From positions 7,026 through 13,179 of the forward strand of contig CALMAV010000285.1 of the NCBI GenBank assembly GCA_937859895.1: 6,154 nucleotides of DNA, given 5' to 3'. The notes under the pieces are model-generated. The model had not been told where the DNA came from. It did not search any database and saw nothing but the letters and a program-made list of their open reading frames with translations. Below, one piece after another: positions 1-6,038 of this stretch. This stretch comes from an uncultured Bryobacterales bacterium (GTDB lineage Bacteria; Acidobacteriota; Terriglobia; Bryobacterales; Bryobacteraceae). Every line of letters begins with the position of its first letter. The first letter of the stretch is position 1. Made by a program: the position numbers and the translations under genes.

Positions 1-1
1 A

Positions 2-451
2 ACCGTCACTAACGGGTCGCTTGTCTCATGGACAGCCAAGCCGAGCGACTTCTCTTTTGTTCGCCAGAATGGCATAGTTCTCCCATCTGTATCGGCCGAT
101 GAAGTAGTAGCATCCTTGCTGGAACGTGCCAGTGCGAACGACGTTATCAAGCTTCAGTTGCTGTATGAGGACAGCATATACGGGCTGGCGAACTTTCGAT
201 CAACCAACGGCTATGAACAGCGGCGGCAGGCGGGCATGGCACAGTTTGTGAACAAGGGCTTTCGGGCTGCAGCGGCTGCCTCGGCTATTACCATGATTTC
301 CACAAAGCTAAAGCCGGGCGACAGCACAGACGGCGCGGTATTCTTTGAAAACAAGACGAAGGAGAAAGCGCTGGGGCCTGGGCACCTGATCGCCAAGACT
401 TGCGGCGAGACGTTTTCCTTTGAGGTCTACCCAGAGTTGAAGGTTCATTAG
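2..451 (+). CDS. Unrecognised protein, C-terminal 149 residues (5' end outside window)
   Basis: The reading frame is open from the left edge to the TAG at 449-451, so the true start lies upstream; the internal TTG at 116 need not be a start. I do not recognise the family. Visible features are a central charged and polar stretch (YEDSIYGLANFRSTNGYEQ), an alanine-rich helix-like stretch (GFRAAAAASA, about residues 95-104 of the visible part) and a C-terminal part with alternating hydrophobic residues around LKPGDSTDGAVFFENKT and TFSFEVYPEL. That last part has the look of a beta-sandwich edge of the kind seen in extracytoplasmic proteins, but this is inference only. A signal peptide or lipobox would lie outside the window. 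Its stop overlaps the start of the downstream PHP gene by one base, so the two are almost certainly co-transcribed. Reality of the gene is well supported by the open frame and coupling; function is unknown. Confidence 0.72.
   Translation, partial: TVTNGSLVSWTAKPSDFSFVRQNGIVLPSVSADEVVASLLERASANDVIKLQLLYEDSIYGLANFRSTNGYEQRRQAGMAQFVNKGFRAAAAASAITMISTKLKPGDSTDGAVFFENKTKEKALGPGHLIAKTCGETFSFEVYPELKVH
439..443 (+). promoter_or_regulatory. Shine-Dalgarno site for the PHP gene
   Basis: GAAGG lies 7 nt before the GTG at 451 and inside the last codons of the upstream gene. It supports GTG 451 as the start, giving only 13 residues before the first HxH metal motif, as usual for PHP proteins of this type. 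The one-base TAG/GTG overlap also allows re-initiation by terminating ribosomes. Confidence 0.6.
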
Positions 452-1356
452 TGATTGTTAGCACTCGCGCTTCGGGCTTCGTTGATCTCCATGCGCATAC
501 CACCGAATCAGACGGAAGCTACACGCCGGCGGAACTGGTCGCGCTGGCGATTCGTAACGGCTTGCAAGCTCTGGCTATCACCGACCACGATACATTTGCC
601 GGCTACGAGGCGGCGGTGCCCCATGCCTTGCAAGCGCAGTTAACTTTGGTGCGTGGCATCGAGTTAAATTCACGGCTCACGCTGGAAAACGGCGATTACC
701 GCGCCGCTCACATGCTGGGTTATTTCCCGGTGAATGAGCCATCCGAAGAGTTCGTCACCTGGCTGCAAAATGAGCGTGACGACCGTCGGGAGCGCAATCG
801 AAAACTTGCCGAAGGCTTGCAATCCAAGGGCGTTCTTGTGACGTTAGAGGAAGTAGAGGCACGCGGGAAAACGCTGGCTGGCCGCACTCACTTTGCACAG
901 GTTCTATTAGAGAAAGGCTATGTCGGTTCCTTCGAGGATGCATTCCGGCAGTACCTGGGCCGAGGCGCGGAGACCTATGTGGAGCGTGACAGCCTCTCGA
1001 CCGAAGAGATCATTCAACGTATTCGCAGAGCCGGCGGTGTTCCTACTGTGGCGCATCCAGTCCGTTTATCTCTGCCGCGCGAGGTCGAGCGCCAAGCGTT
1101 AGTTCGCTTGAAAGAGGCCGGCCTTATGGCGCTGGAGGTCTACCACTCTGACCATACGGCTGAGTTACAAACCTACTATCTACAGTTGGCGAAAGAACTT
1201 GACCTGCTGCCGACAGGCGGATCCGATTTTCATGGCGAGATTAAGCCTAGCATCGATTTAGGCATCGGCTATCACGGGAATGTGCGCGTGCCATTTAGCT
1301 TCTTGGAAGGCTTGCAGCGAGCAGCTATGTCTACCGCAACAGACAATTCAAAGTAG
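451..1356 (+). CDS. PHP-domain metal-dependent phosphoesterase (TrpH / RNase AM / YciV type)
   Basis: This is a 301-residue cytoplasmic protein of the polymerase-and-histidinol-phosphatase fold. The metal ligands are in the family order: HAH (H14, H16), D21, TDHD (D45, H46), GIE (E71), H87 in HMLGY, AHP (H202), and GSDFHG (D259, H261). An insertion at about residues 100-195 containing GRTHFA fits the helical domain typical of the TrpH group. Known members hydrolyse 3',5'-nucleoside bisphosphates or trim RNA 5' ends (E. coli YciV, RNase AM), so a nucleotide or RNA 5'-end phosphoesterase role is expected; the exact substrate is not shown by sequence. Length matches the family (about 280-300). 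The start is GTG, supported by GAAGG 7 nt upstream. It overlaps the preceding gene by one base and is 2 nt from the Memo gene. A histidinol phosphatase or a DNA polymerase PHP domain is less likely given the size and motif spacing. Confidence 0.93.
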   Translation: MIVSTRASGFVDLHAHTTESDGSYTPAELVALAIRNGLQALAITDHDTFAGYEAAVPHALQAQLTLVRGIELNSRLTLENGDYRAAHMLGYFPVNEPSEEFVTWLQNERDDRRERNRKLAEGLQSKGVLVTLEEVEARGKTLAGRTHFAQVLLEKGYVGSFEDAFRQYLGRGAETYVERDSLSTEEIIQRIRRAGGVPTVAHPVRLSLPREVERQALVRLKEAGLMALEVYHSDHTAELQTYYLQLAKELDLLPTGGSDFHGEIKPSIDLGIGYHGNVRVPFSFLEGLQRAAMSTATDNSK

Positions 1357-1358
1357 CC

Positions 1359-2573
1359 ATGGCAGAACCACTACCACGGCTGCGTTTTAATCTGGATTTC
1401 ATGCCGTCGCCGGACCCTGAGCGCCCGGGGCTTTACATACGCGACCCTTACCACTACACTGACGCGACCTTGCTAGTGCCGCCCGTGCTAGTGGAAGCGC
1501 TCGAGTGCTTTGATGGACAGCAAACGGGTCTTGATCTCCGCTCCGAACTGGTCCGAATCACCGGCGAGATTCAGGTCGGCGAGATTGAGCAACACCTGTT
1601 CGAAACTCTGGACGAAGCGGGCTTTCTGGAAAACGATCGCTATCGCGAGATGCGGGCGAAGGTAGAACGGAAGTTTGCCGGAGAGCCGATACGCGAGGCG
1701 GCGTTTTCAGACTCGGCTTACCCTGCTAGTCCTTTGAAGCTTGCTGACCTATTAACTAAACGTGTGGGTGGTCCACAGGGAGACGAATCAGCAGTCGCGA
1801 TTGCCGCCCCACATGCCAGCCCGGATGGCGGTTGGGATAGCTACCGGGCAGCCTATCGCGCTCTACCGAATGTCGAAGCAGGAAAAGACAAAGTCTTCGT
1901 CGTTCTCGGTACATCGCACTATGGAGCGCCCGATCGATATGGGCTTACACGCAAGCGATTTCAAACACCTTTTGGTCAGACCCGCAATGAGGTGGACCTG
2001 GTTGATGAACTGGAGAAGCAGGCTCCACAGGCTGTGCGCATGGAAGATTACTGCCATGCTGTGGAGCACTCCATTGAGTTTCAGGTTGTCTTCCTACAGC
2101 ACCTCTATGGCCCTGACGTGAAAGTGCTTCCCATCCTCTGCGGTCCTTTTGTGAAGAGCATTTACGAGGGAGGGTTGCCGGAAGATAACGAGAATGTCCG
2201 GCGCTTTATGGAAGCACTGGGTGAAATAGGTGCAAGGGAAGGGAAGCGACTCTGCTGGGTACTTGGCGTGGATATGGCCCACATGGGTCAGCGCTATGGT
2301 GACCCGCTCAGCGCTCGGGCCAACCAGGGCGAGATGGTAGAAGTCGCTGAACGTGATCGGAAGCGCATTGACCAGATCAATAGCGGAAACGCGCTTGATT
2401 ATTGGTCACTGGTGCAGGAGCGCCAAGATGACATGAAGTGGTGCGGATCAGCGCCTTTCTACACCTTCCTGAAAGCTATGCCGGGACTGCACGGCGAACT
2501 GCTGGCCTATCAACACTGGCAGATCGATCCGCATAGTGTGGTCAGCTTTGCCGGTATGCAGTTCCGGCGTTAA
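1359..2573 (+). CDS. Memo-family protein (AmmeMemoRadiSam system protein B type) with an N-terminal PqqD-like domain
   Basis: This is a 404-residue protein. Residues about 112-404 match the Memo family, which has a fold related to class III extradiol dioxygenases. The visible motifs are APHAS (H152), LGTSHYG (H187), TPFGQ, EHSIEFQVVFLQ (E236, H237), LPILCGPF, GVDMAHMG (D305, H308) and KWCGSAPF (C362). The H152, H187 and C362 positions correspond to the three metal-binding residues reported for human MEMO1 (H49, H81, C244), so a metal (iron) site is likely kept. Residues about 25-105 are extra compared with the roughly 300-residue core. They show strand-like segments (LYIRDPYHYTD), a helical stretch (VEALECFDGQQTGLDLRSEL) and a second helical pair ending in DEAGFLEN, the pattern of a PqqD-type winged helix. 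The biochemical role of bacterial Memo proteins is unsettled. The usual AMMECR1 and radical-SAM partners are not in this window. ATG at 1359 follows the PHP stop by 2 nt with only a weak AAAG upstream, so translational coupling is likely. Confidence 0.9.
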   Translation: MAEPLPRLRFNLDFMPSPDPERPGLYIRDPYHYTDATLLVPPVLVEALECFDGQQTGLDLRSELVRITGEIQVGEIEQHLFETLDEAGFLENDRYREMRAKVERKFAGEPIREAAFSDSAYPASPLKLADLLTKRVGGPQGDESAVAIAAPHASPDGGWDSYRAAYRALPNVEAGKDKVFVVLGTSHYGAPDRYGLTRKRFQTPFGQTRNEVDLVDELEKQAPQAVRMEDYCHAVEHSIEFQVVFLQHLYGPDVKVLPILCGPFVKSIYEGGLPEDNENVRRFMEALGEIGAREGKRLCWVLGVDMAHMGQRYGDPLSARANQGEMVEVAERDRKRIDQINSGNALDYWSLVQERQDDMKWCGSAPFYTFLKAMPGLHGELLAYQHWQIDPHSVVSFAGMQFRR

Positions 2574-3806
2574 CTACTGCTGACCGCCGCCCCACCAGTA
2601 GCCAGGACGTGTTCGAATCTTCAGCCCCGGCCGGTCAACCGAGACTCGAATGTTATGAAAGCCGGGTTCACGCGTGGTCTCTGGAAGTGGCGAGTAGCTG
2701 AGTAGATACTGACTATTCAAATCCTTGCCGATATCAGCAATTGCGTTCTCCAGCGTCTTGTCCGTAGCAAAGCTATAGAGCTGACCGCCAGTGAAAAACG
2801 TGAAGGCTTCCGCCGGTGTTTTCTTGAACAGGTCGCGGACTCCGTGGTAAATAGGCGGAACAGCGTTGAGCCAATTGCCATCCTGCTGCTGAATTACATT
2901 CGTCTCGGTTCGTGCTCCATTGCCAATAATGTTGGGTAAGGCTTCGGGGGAAACGCGGCCGTTCTGCCGCCCGGGATAGGGCGTCTTCATCATTACCGAT
3001 GTCAGCACTTTTGAGATATCGACGCAGTAAACAATCACGTTGTCAAACTGCATCTGGCGAACTGTCTCCTGCAGATGGGCCTCGCTGCCTTTATCCACAT
3101 TACGGCTGAGGAGCAGAACTACATGACGCCGAGCGTTTTTTGGATCATGCTGTTTCAGCATATGATCGGCCTCAAGCACTGCGTCAATCAACGCCGCGCT
3201 AGTGGAGCCGCTCTTCAGCTTCTGCATCGCATCATCAATCTTGTTCGCATCGCCGGTGAAGTCCAGCAGATGCTGCATCCGGTGGTCAAACGCAAGAATC
3301 GCCACGTCGCCGCCTTCTCCCGTAACCAATCCGTGTAAGAGGATACCGATCTTCTTCAGCTTTGGAAGAACAGGCTCAATCTCCGAGTTCGACTGCACAA
3401 CTAAAACAACCGACATAGGGAGCTGCGTATACTCAGCGGCAATCTTCTGTGCCCGGTCATTATCGTAAAGCTCAAACTGTTTTACGTTTAGTCCGTTGAC
3501 ATATCCGTGACCATCCGGGTCTAGAACGGTGGTAGGAACCAGGACCGTGCGTGTCGTGGTTTTAATGGTAAACGGTGTTGAGTCGTCCCCATCCAAGCTG
3601 CCAATCTCATTGGAATCGCCCTTAGGCTGCGCTGTCCCTGCGCTGCCGTCTGTAATAGGAGGTAATTTCTTAGGTGCCGGACCTAATGCGCCGGGCTGTG
3701 GCGGGGGGCCTTCCGGGACTTGGCCGGGCTGGATTGTTTGCGCCGAACCGAAGGAGGCAAATGCCACCCACGAGCAGACCACCAGCGCTTTTGAGACCTG
3801 ATTCAT
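2574..3806 (-). CDS. Secreted VWFA-related acidobacterial protein
   Basis: This is a 410-residue exported protein. Residues 1-22 form a Sec signal peptide: a lysine, a hydrophobic core (ALVVCSWVAFASF) and likely cleavage after GSA before Q23. Cys11 does not sit in a lipobox. Residues about 23-80 are a proline- and glycine-rich linker. Next comes RTVLVPTTVLDPDGHGYVNGL (about 86-106), the segment that precedes the VWA fold in the acidobacterial family modelled as TIGR03436. A VWA-like domain follows at about 130-265, and the C-terminal end has SQYLLSYSP and IRTRPGYW. The metal-site motif DxSxS is replaced by QSNS (138-141), and the later TDG-type motif is replaced by SRNVDKGS, so metal-dependent binding is doubtful. 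Function in this family is unknown; adhesion or envelope protein binding is the general guess. ATG 3806 is the only nearby start, because an in-frame TAG lies just upstream. The purine-rich AGGAG is unusually far (about 15 nt). It follows mog after 37 nt and its stop abuts the Memo stop. Confidence 0.88.
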   Translation of the reverse strand: MNQVSKALVVCSWVAFASFGSAQTIQPGQVPEGPPPQPGALGPAPKKLPPITDGSAGTAQPKGDSNEIGSLDGDDSTPFTIKTTTRTVLVPTTVLDPDGHGYVNGLNVKQFELYDNDRAQKIAAEYTQLPMSVVLVVQSNSEIEPVLPKLKKIGILLHGLVTGEGGDVAILAFDHRMQHLLDFTGDANKIDDAMQKLKSGSTSAALIDAVLEADHMLKQHDPKNARRHVVLLLSRNVDKGSEAHLQETVRQMQFDNVIVYCVDISKVLTSVMMKTPYPGRQNGRVSPEALPNIIGNGARTETNVIQQQDGNWLNAVPPIYHGVRDLFKKTPAEAFTFFTGGQLYSFATDKTLENAIADIGKDLNSQYLLSYSPLPETTREPGFHNIRVSVDRPGLKIRTRPGYWWGGGQQ

Positions 3807-3821
3807 TGTTGTTGAGATGCT

Positions 3822-3826
3822 CTCCT
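3822..3826 (-). promoter_or_regulatory. Distant Shine-Dalgarno site for the VWA gene
   Basis: Read on the - strand this is AGGAG, the best ribosome-binding match before the ATG at 3806. The gap of 15 nt is longer than the usual 5-9 nt. No other in-frame start lies between it and the ATG, so translation may be inefficient or the site may not be the one used. Confidence 0.4.
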
Positions 3827-3843
3827 ACCCTCTTCAGTTTCCA

Positions 3844-4365
3844 CTACCCGCTGTGCTGTGTCTGGCCGCCCAGCAAATTGACAACGTGTTGAACTAAATG
3901 TTCAACGGCGTGAAGTGAGTGGACTGCACCCGCCGGCGCACCGGGCAGATTCACGATCAGACTGCTTCTGGCAGTGCCGGCCAAGGCGCGGGAGAGAACA
4001 GCGAAGGGCGTCTGCTCCAGCCCGCGCGCGCGCATCAGCTCACCCAAGCCCGGGAGCTCGGTCTGCAACACCTGCCGGGTAGCTTCAGGGGTGACATCGC
4101 GCGGTGCAACGCCCGTTCCACCCGTTGTCAAAATCAAGGAAGCGGCGCCGGAGTTGACCCAAGCCTTCAATTGTGAGGCGATGGCATCCTCCTCATCAGC
4201 GACAGCTGCTTCTGTAACCACATCCCATTGAAGCTCTCTGCACCCGGCCGCCAAGGCGGGCCCGGATAAATCCTCGCGTGTGCCTGCTACAACCGAGTCG
4301 CTGACGGTGAGAATTGCAACCCGAATCGGAACCTTATCGCCGGACATACTCGCCCGATTTCCCAC
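3844..4365 (-). CDS. mogA: MogA/MoaB-family molybdopterin adenylyltransferase
   Basis: This is a single MoCF (molybdopterin-binding) domain protein of up to 173 residues. Visible motifs are VAILTVSDSVVAG (17-28) at the first strand, LTTGGTGVAPRDVTPEAT (79-96) with the signature GGTG and the following D90, ELPGLGELMR (103-112), and VNLPGAPAGA (138-147). Family members activate molybdopterin by adenylylation with ATP before MoeA inserts molybdate; the position between moaC and moeA functions supports this. The size is closer to MoaB (about 170) than to E. coli MogA (about 195), and sequence alone does not separate them, so the symbol is provisional. The longest frame starts at GTG 4365, overlapping the moaC end by 32 nt; ATG 4347 (residue 7) gives a 14-nt overlap and loses only non-conserved residues. 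I slightly favour ATG 4347. Neither has a strong ribosome-binding site, suggesting coupling to moaC. Confidence 0.92.
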   Translation of the reverse strand: MGNRASMSGDKVPIRVAILTVSDSVVAGTREDLSGPALAAGCRELQWDVVTEAAVADEEDAIASQLKAWVNSGAASLILTTGGTGVAPRDVTPEATRQVLQTELPGLGELMRARGLEQTPFAVLSRALAGTARSSLIVNLPGAPAGAVHSLHAVEHLVQHVVNLLGGQTQHSG

Positions 4366-4801
4366 CTGTCTTGGTTTGTAAGTAAAGCTCGCGAATCTCG
4401 ATCGCCTTATCCAGTGCTTTCGTCATATCGTAAAGCGTAAGAGCTGCCACGGCTGCCGCAGTCATGGCTTCCATTTCAACGCCAGTCTGGGCCACCGTTG
4501 AGGCAGTGGCTTCGATTCGTATTCCGCCCGTTTCTACAAGCATGTTGATTGCAACATGACTCAACGGAATCTGGTGACACAGGGGAATCAGCTCCGAGGT
4601 TTTCTTGGCAGCCATAATGCCCGCAATGCGGGCCACTTCCAGCGGATCGCCCTTCTTATTCCCGGGCAGCGCAGCTAAAACCTTGTCTGACATTGCAACA
4701 AACGCATGTGCGGCTGCGGTGCGCGCAGTCTTGGTCTTGCCGCCAACATCCACCATGGAAGCTTCCCCGGCTGAGTTGTAGTGAGTTAACGTGTCGCTCA
4801 T
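4334..4801 (-). CDS. moaC: Cyclic pyranopterin monophosphate synthase MoaC
   Basis: This 155-residue protein is close to the family length of about 160. MoaC turns the MoaA product, 3',8-cyclo-7,8-dihydro-GTP, into cyclic pyranopterin monophosphate, the first stable intermediate of molybdenum cofactor synthesis in the cytoplasm. Diagnostic motifs are MVDVGGK (16-22), KKGDPLEVARIAGI (49-62, active-site lysine K50), PLCHQIPLSHV (73-83, H76), GVEMEAMTAAAVAALTLYDM (107-126, E109 and E111) and DMTKALDK (125-132, D125 and K128), then the C-terminal KTGGKSGEY (144-152). All residues I expect for an active enzyme are present. ATG 4801 is supported by AAGGG 6 nt upstream, which overlaps the moeA stop. 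It starts 9 nt after moeA and its end overlaps the mog start in another frame, so the three are translated from one message. MoaA, the enzyme supplying its substrate, is not in the window. Confidence 0.97.
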   Translation of the reverse strand: MSDTLTHYNSAGEASMVDVGGKTKTARTAAAHAFVAMSDKVLAALPGNKKGDPLEVARIAGIMAAKKTSELIPLCHQIPLSHVAINMLVETGGIRIEATASTVAQTGVEMEAMTAAAVAALTLYDMTKALDKAIEIRELYLQTKTGGKSGEYVRR

Positions 4802-4807
4802 GGTCGA

Positions 4808-4812
4808 CCCTT
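4808..4812 (-). promoter_or_regulatory. Shine-Dalgarno site for moaC
   Basis: Read on the - strand the site is AAGGG, overlapping the TAA stop of moeA and ending 6 nt before the moaC ATG. The overlap of stop codon and ribosome-binding site favours coupled translation of moeA and moaC. Confidence 0.6.
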
Positions 4813-6025
4813 ACGGCTTGGCGATCACTCGAATGCTGTCGCCTATAGCCCAGGTCTCGCGGTCGTGATCTGCCACTAGAAACACGTTGGCCTTTGCCAG
4901 TGCCGGCACATCGCTCGATCCCTGCCAAGGCAAATGACGCAAGCTCATCCCGTCTTGGCCGAGATAAGCGGGTAGGAAACGCGTTAGTCCCAAGCGATGG
5001 CGGAAGGGCGCTTCAAAACGAGCAGAGAGCAGCGGCAACAACGGCTCACGGTCGCCCGACAGCACCTCCACAGCGGCACGGGCAAAGAGTTGATAAGTCA
5101 CCAGGGTCGAGCCCGGGTTGCCCGGTAATCCAAACACAACCTTGTTCCCGAAAGTGCCGAACGCAGTCGGCTGGCCGGGTTGAATACGAGCTCGCTCGAA
5201 ATGGAAGTCAGCGCCAAGCTCGCGCAGGCATGGCTTCACTAAGTCGTACTTGCCGGCAGAAACACCACCACTGGTGATCAGCATGTCATGAGTTAACCCG
5301 AGCTCCAAGGCCGGCAGCAGAGCTTCCCGAGTATCCAGCGCCACCGGCAAAACATGGGGAACTCCGCCGCTCGCGCCCACTAGAGCAGCCAGCATGAACG
5401 AGTTCGAATTACGAATCTGGTGTGGCTCCGGTTGAGCTTCTACGTCTACGATTTCATCGCCGGTTGCCAGAATGCAAACCGAAGGTCGCTGCACTACGAA
5501 GACTTTGGCGTGGCCGGTCATGGCTAAGGTAGCGATATGGCTTGCGTCAATCCGCGTGCCCGCTGGAATCAGTACCCGTCCGGCTCCTGCTTCGGCCCCC
5601 TGCGGATTGATGAACTGGCCCACTTCGGCGCGGTTCTCCATCCGAACCTGATTGCCTTCACGCGTGACGTGCTCAACCATCACCACGGCATCGGCACCGG
5701 GCGGAACCGGTGCGCCGGTCATAATCTCCAGAGCTTCTCCAGCCATTAGGGGAGTGGTCTCTTCCTGCCCGGCACGCAGTTCACCGCGAACGGTCAGAGT
5801 GCCTGGAACATCAGCTGCACGAACGGCAAACCCGTCCCGCAACGAACGGCGGAGGGTAGGGTAATCGCGATCCGCAATGACGGAGTTGGCGAGAATGCGG
5901 CCATGTGCCTCAGAAAGCGGCACCAACTCCGACCGTCCTTCCCTGTAGAGAGCCCGGCTCACTTTCAGAACAAGGGCGCGTGCCTCCTCCCACTCTAGTG
6001 TTTTAACGGGCGGCATTTCCGGCAC
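4811..6025 (-). CDS. moeA: Molybdopterin molybdenumtransferase MoeA
   Basis: This 404-residue protein matches the usual MoeA length (about 400-411). MoeA inserts molybdate into adenylylated molybdopterin to finish the basic molybdenum cofactor. Motifs in order: SLRDGFAVRA (61-70, D64 matching the catalytic aspartate of the usual SxxDGYA motif), EIMTGAPVPPGADAVV (100-115), LIPAGTRI (152-159), ATGDEIV (187-193, E191), LITSGGVSAGKYDLVK (249-264), IQPGQPTAFG (281-290) and GLPGNPGSTLVTYQLF (299-314). The C-terminal domain IV (about 330-404) is present. One conserved GED-type site reads GAE (143-145), a conservative change. The start is GTG 6025 or ATG 6016; neither has a clear Shine-Dalgarno site, and a -10 hexamer ends 6 nt before the GTG, so a leaderless or very short-leader message is possible. 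It heads the moeA-moaC-mog set and is separated from moaC by 9 nt. Confidence 0.96.
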   Translation of the reverse strand: MPEMPPVKTLEWEEARALVLKVSRALYREGRSELVPLSEAHGRILANSVIADRDYPTLRRSLRDGFAVRAADVPGTLTVRGELRAGQEETTPLMAGEALEIMTGAPVPPGADAVVMVEHVTREGNQVRMENRAEVGQFINPQGAEAGAGRVLIPAGTRIDASHIATLAMTGHAKVFVVQRPSVCILATGDEIVDVEAQPEPHQIRNSNSFMLAALVGASGGVPHVLPVALDTREALLPALELGLTHDMLITSGGVSAGKYDLVKPCLRELGADFHFERARIQPGQPTAFGTFGNKVVFGLPGNPGSTLVTYQLFARAAVEVLSGDREPLLPLLSARFEAPFRHRLGLTRFLPAYLGQDGMSLRHLPWQGSSDVPALAKANVFLVADHDRETWAIGDSIRVIAKP

Positions 6026-6031
6026 GCTTGG

Positions 6032-6037
6032 ATTGTA
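6032..6037 (-). promoter_or_regulatory. Candidate -10 element of a moeA promoter
   Basis: Read on the - strand this is TACAAT, one mismatch from TATAAT. Transcription would begin about 7 nt on, at or next to the GTG at 6025. No convincing TTGACA-like -35 lies 16-18 nt upstream, so an activator or a different recognition may be involved. This is a prediction from sequence only. Confidence 0.4.
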
Positions 6038-6038
6038 C

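Noticed and set aside
1762..2121. 119-codon open frame on the + strand within the Memo gene
   Set aside because: It overlaps the conserved Memo motifs in another frame, has no ribosome-binding site and shows no family signature.
2574..2601. Inverted repeat CTACTG...CAGTAG at the junction of the converging genes, as a terminator
   Set aside because: The stem is only 6 bp with a 16-nt loop and a mismatch beyond it, and no T-run follows on either strand. It lies within the last VWA codons and is not a convincing terminator.
3384..3398. Frameshift or sequencing error as cause of the missing VWA metal motif
   Set aside because: The frame is continuous on both sides, with recognisable family segments before (VLVPTTVLDPDG) and after (GSTSAALIDAV), so the change is a substitution, not a shift.
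3529..3801. 90-codon open frame on the + strand opposite the start of the VWA gene
   Set aside because: It is antisense to the signal peptide and proline-rich linker; its apparent glycine/proline richness mirrors that linker.
4656..4928. 90-codon open frame on the - strand spanning the moeA/moaC junction
   Set aside because: It runs out of frame across two firmly identified genes and matches nothing; the MoaC and MoeA frames explain this region fully.
4894..5277. 127-codon open frame on the + strand opposite moeA
   Set aside because: It lies wholly opposite well-conserved MoeA codons, and its protein is low-complexity, rich in Arg, Gln and Ala, with no recognisable motif. It is a shadow of the GC-rich coding strand.
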